Positions 26,377 through 36,130 of a stretch of DNA of 64,000 bases are shown here, piece by piece. Position numbers and translations under genes: made by a program. The stretch is from Verrucomicrobiota bacterium. GTDB taxonomy: Bacteria; Verrucomicrobiota; Verrucomicrobiia; Verrucomicrobiales; Akkermansiaceae. Under the pieces are notes generated by a model, which did no database searches, was not told the DNA's origin, and saw only the letters and a list, made by a program, of their open reading frames with translations. Numbering within the stretch: position 1 is the first letter of the stretch; every line of letters starts with the position of its first letter. The DNA is taken from NCBI GenBank assembly GCA_017301995.1, contig JAFLEH010000002.1, forward strand, positions 318,083 to 382,082, given 5' to 3'.

Positions 26377-29300
26377 ATGAAAATCCTCATCACACTTGCG
26401 TTGTTTGTTGCTGGTGCCCGCGCGGGAACGGTTGATCTCACCGGCGAATGGCGGTTTGCGCTTGATCCCGGGGATCTCGGCGCGGGCGCGAAACCCGCCG
26501 ACTGGCGGTTTCCGGACAAGATCAGGTTGCCCGGCGTTCTAACGGCCCAGGGGTTTGGAGAGACGCCATCGATCCGCACCAAGTGGACGGGGGACGGATG
26601 GCGCTACCCGGATCTGTTCAAGGAGTGGCAAGCGGATGACAACTTCAAGTTCCCGTTTTTCCTGCAACCGCCCAAACAATATGTCGGTCCGGCATGGTAT
26701 CAGCGGGACTTCGAGTGGCAGGGCGGAGGCGCGCGTCTGTTTCTCGAACGGGTCCACTGGCAGAGCGCCGTATGGCTTGACGGCCGGGAAATGGGCAAGG
26801 CCGATTCGTTAGGAACACCCCACGAGTTCGACCTTGGCGAGATTGCCGCCGGCAACCACACGCTCACGCTGCGGATCGACAACCGCCTTGCGCCGGTCAA
26901 TGTCGGCCCGCTGAGCCACAGCGTGACCGACCACACGCAGGGGAATTGGAACGGGGTAGTGGGGAGGATGGAGGTGAAAGAAGTACCGGGCGGACGCGTG
27001 AAGGAGGTTAGGATTGAGACGTCGGCAGACGGGAATGTCAGGTTGAGATTGGATCTTATCAACCGTGGTTCCAACCCGCAGGAATCCAAGCTCACGGTGA
27101 CGATTCACGAGTTGCCGAGCGGCAGAGAAGTGGCGAGGGTCGGGGAGTCGGTCAACTGGTCCGGCGGCGAGGCCGGGAATGGTTTCGAGATCAAAACGAG
27201 GATGTGCCAGCGGGCACTGGAGTGCAAACTGTCGGAGCCGGTCAAGACGTGGAATGAATTCTCGCCCGCGCTTTACGAGGCGCGGGTTCGCTTGGAATCG
27301 AAGTCCGAAACCGATTCCCGGTCATTCACCTTCGGCTTCCGAGAGGTTGGCACCAAAGACGGCCGGATCACGATCAACGGCCGCAAGACGTTCCTGCGCG
27401 GCACGTTGGAATGCTGCATCTTTCCGCTAACAGGGCATCCGCCAACGGATGTGGAATCGTGGAAGCGGATTGTTGGTATCTGCAAGGCACACGGTTTGAA
27501 CCACATCCGTTTCCACTCGTGGTGTCCGCCCGAGGCGGCGTTCGTTGCTGCCGATGAACTCGGGTTTTACTATCAGGTGGAAATGTCCTCCTGGGCCAAC
27601 CAGGGCGCGGAGATCGGCAGTGGCAAACCGTTGGATGAATGGATGGAAGCGGAGTCCCGGCGTGTGCTTGCGGCATACGGCAACCATCCGTCGTTCCTGC
27701 TGATGGCCTACGGCAACGAACCGGCCGGCGCAAACCACCCGAAGTGGCTGAGGGAATGGGTGGCGCGCCGCAAGGCGGAGGATCCCCGGCGGCTCTACAC
27801 CACTGGCGCGGGTTGGCCGGTGATGAAGGGCAGCGACTATCATAGCTCACCTGATCCACGCATCCAAGGCTGGGGGCAGGGGATGGGTTCGATTATCAAC
27901 GGCCAGCCACCGCGCACCGATTTCGATTGGTCGGACTTCGTGAAGCGGCACCCGGATGCGCCGGTGATCTCGCACGAAATCGGACAATGGTGTGTCTATC
28001 CGAACTTTGATGAAATCGCGAAATACACCGGCTATTTCAAGGCGAGGAACTTCGAGATCTTCCGCGAGACCGCCAGGCGCAACGGGTTGCTCGACCAGGC
28101 GCGCGACTTTCTCATGGCGTCCGGAAAACTGCAGGCTCTGGCCTACAAGCATGATATCGAGGCCGCGCTGCGGACACCCGGCTTCGGTGGCTTCCAACTG
28201 CTGGACCTCCACGATTTTCCCGGCCAGGGCACCGCGTTGGTTGGCGTGCTCGACGCGTTCTGGGATGAAAAAGGATATATCAAGCCCGAGGAGTTCCGCC
28301 GTTTCTGCGGGCCGATTGTCCCGCTGGCGAGGATGAAGAAGATGATCTATCAGTCCAACGGGGCGCTTGAGGCGGAGTTGGAGGTCGCCCAGTTTGGCCC
28401 GGAGGATCTCAAACAGGCGGAAGTGGCGTGGTCGCTGGTGACACAGGATGGTGTTTCGATCGGGAATGGAAAATTGTCCCCCCGCGATCTTGCCACGGGT
28501 GAATTGCATCGTGTTGGCGCGATCCAAGTGCCACTTGGAACGATCAAGCGGGCGACCAAGGCTGTGCTGACCGTGACGGTCGGACAGGGGCTGGCGGTCA
28601 ATGCTTGGGATGTGTTTGTGTATCCGGTGGAGGTGCCATCGCTTGGTGCGTTTGGCAGGGAGGTTGACGGTGACGGACCGGAGTCCGCGCCAAAGTCGAA
28701 TGCCTCGAATGTGAGTAAGGTCCAACCCGGAAGTGTGGTGTGGGTTCGCGATCTGGATGCCGCAAAGGAGGCGCTTGCCAAGGGCTGCAAGGTGCTATGG
28801 CTTCCGGGATCGCGGTTCGTGCGGGATGATCCCTCCCGACCGCTGGTGGCCGGTTTTTCACCGATATTCTGGAATACCGCATGGACCAACTGGCAACCTC
28901 CGCACACGCTTGGTATTCTATGCGATCCAAAGCATCCCGCTCTCAGGGAGTTTCCGACCGATCTTCACAGCAACTGGCAGTGGTGGGGAATCCAACATCG
29001 CGCGCGGCCGTTTATATTAACCAAACATCCGGACATCAAGCCCATCGTGCAGGTAATTGATGATTGGGTGACGAACCGCAAGCTCGGCTATGTGTTCGAG
29101 GCCAAGGTGGGCGATGGAAAGCTGCTTGCTTGTTCGGCGGACCTCCTTCTGGCGAGCGCCGACGAATATGCCGCGACGGCGCTGCTGTTCGCATTGATGC
29201 GCTATGTTGATTCGGACCGTTTTGACCCAACGGTTTCGTTGCGGCCGTCGGATTTGGATGTCCTCGTGAGAAATGCTCCGATCCTGACGCGCAACGGCTC

Positions 29301-29694
29301 CCGGGCTATGGCGGAGAGCAGTGAGAAGGGTTACGAGGCCGATCTGGCCATCGACGGTGATACCTCGACCCTTTGGCACACCGAGTTTACCCACGCGAAG
29401 CCCGAGCCGCCGCACGAGTGGCAGGTGAAGCTTCGCAAGGGTGTGGAGGCGTCTGCAATCCTGCTGACCCAGAGGCAGGATCATAATCCCAACGGGCAGG
29501 TGGCGGAGGCGGAGATTCTTGTGAACGGCAAGCCGGTGGCGACCGTGAAAGTGCCGAAAGACGCGGTTGCTTTCCGAATCCCGTTGCCTGCCGGAACCAA
29601 ATTCGAAGAGCTGCGCATACGGGTATTGAAAAGCCATGCGGGGCCTTTCGCGTGTTTGGCCGAAGTCGATCTCGAACCATTGAAGAAGCCATAA
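26377..29694 (+). CDS. Glycoside hydrolase family 2 protein with C-terminal F5/8-type domain
   Basis: A 1105-residue secreted enzyme; ATG at 26377 gives signal peptide 1-16 (ending GARA). The N-terminal GH2 sugar-binding domain has WYQRDFEW and VWLDGREMG; a beta-sandwich follows; then the TIM barrel has TFLRGTLECCIFP and HIRFHSWCPPEAAF, the acid/base in MAYGNEP (Glu near 447) and the probable nucleophile in SHEIGQW (Glu near 533). A C-terminal discoidin-like domain (about 985-1100) follows the typical DGDTSTLWHTEF signature. A beta-galactosidase or related exo-glycosidase is likely from the neighbouring GH27 and galactose genes; specificity is not readable from sequence. Confidence 0.88.
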   Translation: MKILITLALFVAGARAGTVDLTGEWRFALDPGDLGAGAKPADWRFPDKIRLPGVLTAQGFGETPSIRTKWTGDGWRYPDLFKEWQADDNFKFPFFLQPPKQYVGPAWYQRDFEWQGGGARLFLERVHWQSAVWLDGREMGKADSLGTPHEFDLGEIAAGNHTLTLRIDNRLAPVNVGPLSHSVTDHTQGNWNGVVGRMEVKEVPGGRVKEVRIETSADGNVRLRLDLINRGSNPQESKLTVTIHELPSGREVARVGESVNWSGGEAGNGFEIKTRMCQRALECKLSEPVKTWNEFSPALYEARVRLESKSETDSRSFTFGFREVGTKDGRITINGRKTFLRGTLECCIFPLTGHPPTDVESWKRIVGICKAHGLNHIRFHSWCPPEAAFVAADELGFYYQVEMSSWANQGAEIGSGKPLDEWMEAESRRVLAAYGNHPSFLLMAYGNEPAGANHPKWLREWVARRKAEDPRRLYTTGAGWPVMKGSDYHSSPDPRIQGWGQGMGSIINGQPPRTDFDWSDFVKRHPDAPVISHEIGQWCVYPNFDEIAKYTGYFKARNFEIFRETARRNGLLDQARDFLMASGKLQALAYKHDIEAALRTPGFGGFQLLDLHDFPGQGTALVGVLDAFWDEKGYIKPEEFRRFCGPIVPLARMKKMIYQSNGALEAELEVAQFGPEDLKQAEVAWSLVTQDGVSIGNGKLSPRDLATGELHRVGAIQVPLGTIKRATKAVLTVTVGQGLAVNAWDVFVYPVEVPSLGAFGREVDGDGPESAPKSNASNVSKVQPGSVVWVRDLDAAKEALAKGCKVLWLPGSRFVRDDPSRPLVAGFSPIFWNTAWTNWQPPHTLGILCDPKHPALREFPTDLHSNWQWWGIQHRARPFILTKHPDIKPIVQVIDDWVTNRKLGYVFEAKVGDGKLLACSADLLLASADEYAATALLFALMRYVDSDRFDPTVSLRPSDLDVLVRNAPILTRNGSRAMAESSEKGYEADLAIDGDTSTLWHTEFTHAKPEPPHEWQVKLRKGVEASAILLTQRQDHNPNGQVAEAEILVNGKPVATVKVPKDAVAFRIPLPAGTKFEELRIRVLKSHAGPFACLAEVDLEPLKKP

Positions 29695-29702
29695 AAAAGT
29701 AT

Positions 29703-31757
29703 ATGAAATCAAATTTGGAAACCGGATGGGCGTTCCGGATCAGTGTGGGCCGGACAACCCGCCCGCTTGGTTGTGCGATGGGTGCTTGGCTGGCATGCGC
29801 GGGCTTCTCCACAGCGGAAACGGTCCGGCTTGAGTCGCTGGACCTCAATCTGATGCGGCAGGGCTACGGCAAGGCCTTGGCCGGAAAATCGGTCACGGAG
29901 AAGCCGTTGTTGCTAGGTGGCAGGACCTATACGCAGGGTGTGGGAACCCACGCGAATAGCACCTATTGGCTCGATCTCGGTGGCAAGGCGCAACGTTTCA
30001 GCGCGACCGTGGGAGTGGACGGCAATTGCAATGGTCCGGCATCGCTCGTGTTCCGGATTGTCGGGGATGACCGGGAACTTTGGCAATCGGGCGTCATGAA
30101 GGCGGGCGACGCACCAAAGGACGTCGAAGTTCCATTGGAAGGCGTGAAGATGCTTTTATTGGAAGTGACCGATGCCGGGGACGGAATCTCCTACGATCAT
30201 GCCGATTGGGCGGACGCGCGGTTCGAGATGGCGGAGGGAAAACCGAAGCCGATCCACGCGCCGGGTGATGAAATGGTGATTCTAACGCCGAAACCCGGTC
30301 CCGCACCCCGGATCAACGGCCCCACGATCTACGGAGCGCGGCCGGGCAAGCCGTTTCTCTATCGGATTCCGTGCCAGGGCACACGCCCTATCGGTTTCGT
30401 GGCCGACGGCCTTCCTCCGACGCTGAAGCTGGATGCCGTCAGCGGCGTGATTACGGGAACGACACCGCCCGCTGGCACGCACCGGATCACGCTGCGGGCG
30501 AAGAACCCGCATGGCGAATCGAGCCGCTTGTTCCGGTTGGTGTCCGGCGACACGCTGGCTCTGACGCCGCCGATGGGCTGGAACCATTGGTATGTTCACT
30601 ATGACCGGATCACCGACAAGCTGATGCGCGAGGCGGCCGACACGATGGTTTCAAGCGGCATGGCCGATGTGGGCTATCAGTATGTCAACATCGACGATTG
30701 TTGGATGAACGCGCCGAGAAACAAGGACCCGCTGCGGGTGGGGCCGTTGCGGGACGCTCAGGGAAAGATGCTGGCTAACAAGCGCTTTCCGGACATGAAG
30801 GGCCTGGCGGACTACATCCACTCGAAGGGTCTGAAGGCGGGCCTTTACACCTCGCCGGGGCCATACACATGCGCCGGGTTCGCGGGTTCCTACGGCCACG
30901 AGGAGCAGGACGCCGCGTTGTATGCGGAGTGGGGATTCGATTTCCTCAAATATGACTGGTGCTCGTATGGCGGCATCGCGGAGAAGGGTGATCCCGGGCG
31001 TCCGAACGTACCGAACTGGGGCAAGGGCGGCGACAAGCTGCCGGTGATGAAGTATCCCTATCAGGTCATGGGCGACGCCCTCAGGCGACAACCGCGCGAC
31101 ATCGTGCTCAACCACTGCCAATACGGCATGGGCAACGTCTGGGAATGGGGCGCGTCGGTTGGCGGCCACTGCTGGCGCACGGCGGGTGATCTCGGGTTCG
31201 AACTGGACCGCATCACCGATGTGGCGATCAACAATGCGAAACACCGCGCGTGGAACGGACCGGGATCGTGGAATGATCCCGATTACATCCAGATCGGCTA
31301 TATCGGCAATGCCCGTGGGATGGGCGAGCCGGAGCCGTGTCCGCTAACGCCTAACCAACAATATACCTATATGTCGCTGTGGTGTTTGAGCGCGTCGCCG
31401 CTGTTTTTCAGTGGCGATATGGGAAACCTGGATGAGTTCACTATCAATGTGTTGTGCAATCCGGACGTGATCGACATCAATCAGGACCCGCTGGGCCAGT
31501 GCGGAGAGGTTGTCATATTGACCGATATGACTTTTCTCATGGTTAAAGACCTGGAGGATGGCGGCAAGGCGGTGGGATTCTTCAACCGGGGCGACAAGAC
31601 CACGCGTATCACCGCGCCGTGGCCGGTGCTCGGACTTTCCGGACCGGTCTCGGTTCGCGATCTCTGGCGGCAACGGGATCTTGGTGAATCTTCCGGTTCG
31701 CATACGGTTGCGGTTCCACCGCGCGGGGTGGTGATGGTGCGGATGGCAATGAGATGA
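29703..31757 (+). CDS. GH27 alpha-galactosidase with N-terminal NPCBM domain
   Basis: A 684-residue secreted enzyme (start 29703, 8 bp after the GH2 stop; signal-like segment to about residue 39, CAGFSTAE). Residues about 40-180 form an NPCBM carbohydrate-binding domain (TYTQGVGTHANSTYWLDL). A short Ig-like linker follows, then the GH27 barrel: TPPMGWNHW, YQYVNIDDCWM, GLKAGLYTSPG, nucleophile in LKYDWCSYGG (Asp near 418), acid/base region HCWRTAGDL, and WNDPDYIQIG. It removes terminal alpha-galactosyl groups and is the last gene of the cluster. Confidence 0.92.
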   Translation: MKSNLETGWAFRISVGRTTRPLGCAMGAWLACAGFSTAETVRLESLDLNLMRQGYGKALAGKSVTEKPLLLGGRTYTQGVGTHANSTYWLDLGGKAQRFSATVGVDGNCNGPASLVFRIVGDDRELWQSGVMKAGDAPKDVEVPLEGVKMLLLEVTDAGDGISYDHADWADARFEMAEGKPKPIHAPGDEMVILTPKPGPAPRINGPTIYGARPGKPFLYRIPCQGTRPIGFVADGLPPTLKLDAVSGVITGTTPPAGTHRITLRAKNPHGESSRLFRLVSGDTLALTPPMGWNHWYVHYDRITDKLMREAADTMVSSGMADVGYQYVNIDDCWMNAPRNKDPLRVGPLRDAQGKMLANKRFPDMKGLADYIHSKGLKAGLYTSPGPYTCAGFAGSYGHEEQDAALYAEWGFDFLKYDWCSYGGIAEKGDPGRPNVPNWGKGGDKLPVMKYPYQVMGDALRRQPRDIVLNHCQYGMGNVWEWGASVGGHCWRTAGDLGFELDRITDVAINNAKHRAWNGPGSWNDPDYIQIGYIGNARGMGEPEPCPLTPNQQYTYMSLWCLSASPLFFSGDMGNLDEFTINVLCNPDVIDINQDPLGQCGEVVILTDMTFLMVKDLEDGGKAVGFFNRGDKTTRITAPWPVLGLSGPVSVRDLWRQRDLGESSGSHTVAVPPRGVVMVRMAMR

Positions 31758-31933
31758 TGGCTCAGTGACGCGGTTCCGGGTGGCGGAAACGACCGTGATC
31801 GGGCGACCGGGGATTTTTTGAGATTCTTCAAAGATAATCCGTCGGCCCGCGTTCGGGGTTGTGTGGATCGGGCTGTTGGTTCCGGATTTCTCCGGGCGGT
31901 TCGGTTCCATGATCCATCAAACACCGCACGACC

Positions 31934-33433
31934 ATGAGTCTTCATGCCCAACTCAGTCCGGAGGCGCAGGCGCGTCTCGATGCCCAGCAGCGCAATTCGA
32001 CCCTTTCCTCGGCGGCCATCGCTGTGCTATCCTTGTCTTTGCTCGGTCTCGTGCTCGGATATATCTTTATCGATACCATTTTCAAGGATCCGATCCAGCC
32101 GGATGTGACCTGGGTGAAGCCGCAGGAGGAAGATGTCATAAAACCTGAGAAACTGCATCCATCGACGACCCGCAAGCCGGCCGCACCGGCGGCTAACCGG
32201 ACACGGGTGATTGTTTCGATCACACAGGCGAATGTGACGTTGCCGATGGTGGATATGCCCGTTGACGTACCTGCGGTTCAGTTCGGGGATGGCGATGATT
32301 TCGGGCAGGGCGGGGATCTTGGCCGAGATCCCGGAGGCGATGCGTTTCGGGATCTTCCTCCTGTTTTTGACAAGCGCTGCTCCAAGGCCGACCGCATGGC
32401 GCGGCTGAAGCAAGCCGGGGGCACGGATGCCTGTGAGGAGGCCGTTTCGAAGGCATTGCAGTGGCTGAAATCGACGCAGAGCCGCGAAGGAAACTGGCCG
32501 GGCAACTGCTCCAACACAGGATTCGCGCTGCTGGCCTATCTGGGGCACTGTGAGACCCCGCTTTCCGAGGAGTATGGCGATTCCTGCACGCGGGCGATCA
32601 GCTATCTGGTGAACCTCGGGATGAAGAATCCGGCCGGGTGGCTCAGCACAAGTCCCAATCCGGCCGCGAACAAACAGTTATGTTATGAGCACGCCATCAA
32701 CACCTACGCGTTGGCGGAGGCGGTGACATTCTGCCGGATCCTGCGCAAGGATGGGATGGTGGGGATTCCCAATCTGGAAGAGGTCGCCCGAAAGGCCGGG
32801 CAGTTGATTATCGACAATCAGACCAAGCAGGGCGGCTGGGAGTATGGCTATGCGGAGACCAGCAACCGGGGTGGCGGGGATCTATCCATCACAGCGTGGC
32901 AAATGCAGGCGCTCAAGGCATGCAAGCACACCGGAATGGACTTCCGCAACCTGACTCCGTGCGTCCGGCGCGGGATGGAATACGTCGAGGGCCTGGCGGG
33001 ATCGAACGGCGGCTTCGGGTATTCCGCGGCGGGCAAGGGGCACACCGACTATCTCACGCTAACCGGTGCCGGCATGCTCTGCATGCAGATCTGGGACCGG
33101 GAATCCCGGTCGGTGGTGCGTGATGGCGCGCGCTATGTGGACAAGAACACCCGCTTCGAATACAACACCCGCTTCGCGGATCTCTACGGCCACTACTACG
33201 AGGCGCAGGCGATGCTAAATCGGGGCGGCGAGCAGTGGCGCCGGCATAACAACCGGATCCGCGACGAGCTGATCCGCAACCAGAATCCAGATGGATCGTG
33301 GAAAACGCCGGGGGGCGGCAAGGAACTCCGCGCGGTGGCCCCGGCCTACGTGCAGGACGCGACCTATCGGACCTGCCTGTGCACGCTGATGCTGGAAGTG
33401 TACTATCGGTTTCTGCCATCCTCCGAGAGATGA
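31934..33433 (+). CDS. Prenyltransferase/squalene-oxidase-repeat membrane protein
   Basis: A 499-residue protein. One N-terminal membrane anchor (about 24-50, SSAAIAVLSLSLLGLVLGYIF) is followed by a disordered Pro/Asp/Gly linker and, from about residue 155, an alpha-alpha toroid with repeats of the type ALQWLKSTQSREGNWPG, QTKQGGWEYGY, GSNGGFGYS and NQNPDGSWKTPGG. The DxDD catalytic motif of terpene cyclases is not seen. Such anchored toroid proteins are common in Verrucomicrobia and Planctomycetes and have no settled function. It stands alone between GH27 and the convergent rseP. Confidence 0.85.
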   Translation: MSLHAQLSPEAQARLDAQQRNSTLSSAAIAVLSLSLLGLVLGYIFIDTIFKDPIQPDVTWVKPQEEDVIKPEKLHPSTTRKPAAPAANRTRVIVSITQANVTLPMVDMPVDVPAVQFGDGDDFGQGGDLGRDPGGDAFRDLPPVFDKRCSKADRMARLKQAGGTDACEEAVSKALQWLKSTQSREGNWPGNCSNTGFALLAYLGHCETPLSEEYGDSCTRAISYLVNLGMKNPAGWLSTSPNPAANKQLCYEHAINTYALAEAVTFCRILRKDGMVGIPNLEEVARKAGQLIIDNQTKQGGWEYGYAETSNRGGGDLSITAWQMQALKACKHTGMDFRNLTPCVRRGMEYVEGLAGSNGGFGYSAAGKGHTDYLTLTGAGMLCMQIWDRESRSVVRDGARYVDKNTRFEYNTRFADLYGHYYEAQAMLNRGGEQWRRHNNRIRDELIRNQNPDGSWKTPGGGKELRAVAPAYVQDATYRTCLCTLMLEVYYRFLPSSER

Positions 33434-33508
33434 CGCAATTCCCTCTATCGGCTGCCGAATCCGTCGCGGCTGCCGGGCGGTTAGTCCAGGCGGCCGGAAC
33501 CGCGATTG

Positions 33509-34915
33509 CTATTTCGGAAACACAACTTCCTCGCGGTTGCGGCCGAAGCTGTCGCCGATGTCCTTGGAGGTCACGTAGAGCATGAGTCCCATGAGGAGCA
33601 GCGCGAAGGCGGTTTGGACGACTTCGAGGACGCGCGCTTTGACCGGTCGGCGGGCCAGCCACTCCAGCGAGGCGAGCGTGATGTGGCCGCCATCGAGTAC
33701 CGGAAAGGGCAGCATGTTGAGAATGGCCAGGTTCACGTTGAACAGCACCATGAACGCCAGCAGCCGCTGCCAGGGGAAATCGGTCTTGAGTAGGGCAAAC
33801 TGGTGTTTCGCGATACCAACCGGCCCACTGAGATGATCCACGCCGATGCTGGATTTCGGTGAGATCACGCTGGTGACGGTGACCCACATCATCATCGCGC
33901 TTTCCTTGACCTGGGTCCATGGGTCGGGTTTGACGATCGTTTGGTCCACTCCGACCTGTTGGTCCCACGCGATGCCGGCCATCGGTTTCAGATTCGCGGG
34001 TTTCAACGGTTTTTCCGGGGTGATCGAGACTTCGCGGATATTGCCATCCGGCGAGCGGACTTCGAGGCGGACGGTCGGCCAGTTGTGCTCGATGAGATAG
34101 TAAACGAATTGCGGCGAACTGCGGAGGGGGATGCCGTCGATCTTGAGGACCTCGTCTCCTTTTTTGAGTCCGGCTTTGGCGGCCGGGCTGTTGGGAAACG
34201 TATCGGCCACGATCGACGGCCGGGTTTCCGAGAAGCCGACGTCGCGCAGCCCGCGGCGCTGGAACCATTCGGATTTTTCGATGACGAACTCCGAAGTGAG
34301 TTTGATAGGCTCCGCGACACCGGGGCGTTTCACGGTGAATTCGATCCGGTCGCCGCGGCTGAGGATGATTTTCGCCATGATCGAATCGAGCGGTCCCATG
34401 TATCCGTTCACCGGTTCGCCGTTGATCGCGACGATGGTGTCTCCGACGAGCATGCCGGCTTTGGCGGCCGGGCTGCCGGGTTCCACGGCTCCCACCTCTT
34501 GGGATGCGATGAAGTCCTTCGGTTTGCCAACCTGCCAGACGATGGCACCCGCGAGCAAGGCGAGCAGGATGGAAAACAGCGGTCCGGCGAATGCGACGAT
34601 GATTTTGTCCAGCGGACTGATCGGCGGAAGGGGATCCTCGCTGCTGTTGCCGCCCTCGATGGACTCCATGGGGGCCATTTGCGGTAGCGCGACGAATCCC
34701 CCGGCGGGAATCCAGCCCATGCCGTATTGGACGCCGTTGATGGTTTTTTTCCAGATCGGCTTGCCGAACCAGATTTGGAAACGATCGACCCGCAGACCGC
34801 GCCACCGTGCGGCGAGGAAGTGCCCCAGCTCGTGGACGAAGATGATGATGTTGAAAACCATCACGATGACGAGCACCAGGAGGGTGTTTTGGAGGATAGA
34901 GGACAGCAATGCCAT
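33509..34915 (-). CDS. rseP: Site-2 intramembrane zinc protease RseP
   Basis: A 468-residue M50 protease. I chose the ATG at 34915, which starts MALLSSILQN and places the zinc motif HELGH at residues 28-32 in the first membrane helix. Two PDZ domains follow (GSPAAKAGMLVGDTIVAING and NSPAAKAGLKKGDEVLKIDG), then the third zinc ligand in FPVLDGGH near residue 400 and further helices. RseP cleaves anti-sigma factors and signal peptides within the inner membrane. The longer upstream frame is not used because it lacks a membrane start. Confidence 0.94.
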   Translation of the reverse strand: MALLSSILQNTLLVLVIVMVFNIIIFVHELGHFLAARWRGLRVDRFQIWFGKPIWKKTINGVQYGMGWIPAGGFVALPQMAPMESIEGGNSSEDPLPPISPLDKIIVAFAGPLFSILLALLAGAIVWQVGKPKDFIASQEVGAVEPGSPAAKAGMLVGDTIVAINGEPVNGYMGPLDSIMAKIILSRGDRIEFTVKRPGVAEPIKLTSEFVIEKSEWFQRRGLRDVGFSETRPSIVADTFPNSPAAKAGLKKGDEVLKIDGIPLRSSPQFVYYLIEHNWPTVRLEVRSPDGNIREVSITPEKPLKPANLKPMAGIAWDQQVGVDQTIVKPDPWTQVKESAMMMWVTVTSVISPKSSIGVDHLSGPVGIAKHQFALLKTDFPWQRLLAFMVLFNVNLAILNMLPFPVLDGGHITLASLEWLARRPVKARVLEVVQTAFALLLMGLMLYVTSKDIGDSFGRNREEVVFPK

Positions 34916-35031
34916 GGCGGGGTGAGGGAGGGCGTCACCATAGCCGGATTGGGCGGATTCGCAAGCCCGGATTCCCGGTGCCGCAGGAACAAAGGGTTGA
35001 TTTCCGCGGTTTTCCGGGCCAAGTTCCCGGC

Positions 35032-36036
35032 GTGACCCTCTGCTCACCGTCATTTTCGCTCTTGAAATCCTCCGGACCCGTCCGGTGGGCGGCTGCTCTG
35101 TTGGCACTCGCCTTCGTGGGGTGCGCGCCTTCGACCACTCCGGTCAATCACATCAACCGGCCTTCGGGATCGGGCGGCGGTGACCAGAGCGAAACGTTCG
35201 GCTACCGGCGCTGGATTGCCAAAGGAGCCGATCCTGACGTGATCGTGATCGGGATCCACGGGTTTTGCGGGGCGTCGATCGACTATGCGAACCTCGGAAA
35301 CTATCTGATGGAGCATCAGCCGGATACCGGACTGTACGCCTACGAGGTGCGGGGGCAGGGGAGTGATCCGATTCGGGAGCGGCGCGGGGACATCGGCGAT
35401 CCGGCCGAGTGGTACCGGGATTTGTTCGCGTTCACCCAGTTGGTTCGGGAGCGGCATCCGGATGCGAAGATCGTATGGTTTGGCGAAAGCATGGGCGGCT
35501 TGATCGCGACTCACTCGCTGAGCCACGCGCGGCCGGAAGATCGCGCGTGTGACGCGCTGGTTTTGTCGTCTCCTGTGGTCCGGTTCCGTAACGATATTCC
35601 GCAGTGGAAAATCGAGTTGGTCAAGATCGCGGCGGAGGCGTTTCCCACGGCGCGGGTATCGCTCGACGCGATTTCGGGAGGCCAGGACGTGCAGATGACC
35701 CAGTCCGCGGGCCATACGGCGCAGGCGGAAACCAATTCCTATCACGTGAAAGAGCACACGCTGCGGCTGTTGGGAACCCTTGGACGGCACATCGAGGGCA
35801 TGGACGCCTGTGCCGCCACAATGCGGGTGCCGGTGCTGGTGTTGCATGGCGGCAATGATTATTTCAACTCGGACGCCGATGTCCGCGGCTTTGTTTCGCA
35901 CTTTCCGTGGAAGGTTTCCAAGACCTATCGGAACTATCCGGGATCCTATCATCTGCTGATGTACGACGCCCACAACGAGCGGATTTTCCGCGATGTCGCG
36001 AAGTGGCTCAATCATCTCCGGCACGGGCGGTTGTAG
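35032..36036 (+). CDS. Alpha/beta-hydrolase lipoprotein (monoacylglycerol-lipase-like)
   Basis: A 334-residue protein from a GTG at 35032. It has a lipoprotein signal with lipobox AFVGC (cysteine near residue 28) and a Ser/Gly-rich spacer, then an alpha/beta-hydrolase fold: VIGIHGFCGAS (oxyanion region), nucleophile elbow WFGESMGGLI (Ser near 153), VPVLVLHGGNDYF (acidic residue) and PGSYHLLMYDAHNE (His). This set fits lysophospholipase/monoacylglycerol lipase. Attachment to the inner or outer membrane is expected. Its 5' end is divergent from rseP. Confidence 0.85.
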   Translation: MTLCSPSFSLLKSSGPVRWAAALLALAFVGCAPSTTPVNHINRPSGSGGGDQSETFGYRRWIAKGADPDVIVIGIHGFCGASIDYANLGNYLMEHQPDTGLYAYEVRGQGSDPIRERRGDIGDPAEWYRDLFAFTQLVRERHPDAKIVWFGESMGGLIATHSLSHARPEDRACDALVLSSPVVRFRNDIPQWKIELVKIAAEAFPTARVSLDAISGGQDVQMTQSAGHTAQAETNSYHVKEHTLRLLGTLGRHIEGMDACAATMRVPVLVLHGGNDYFNSDADVRGFVSHFPWKVSKTYRNYPGSYHLLMYDAHNERIFRDVAKWLNHLRHGRL

Positions 36037-36130
36037 GGGCGCCTTTGGACTTTAACCGATTTGGGGGATTGACGGAGTTGGCGGCGGGCGGGAGAATCGG
36101 CCGCGTAGCGGTGACCCGCGTTTCAGAGCC

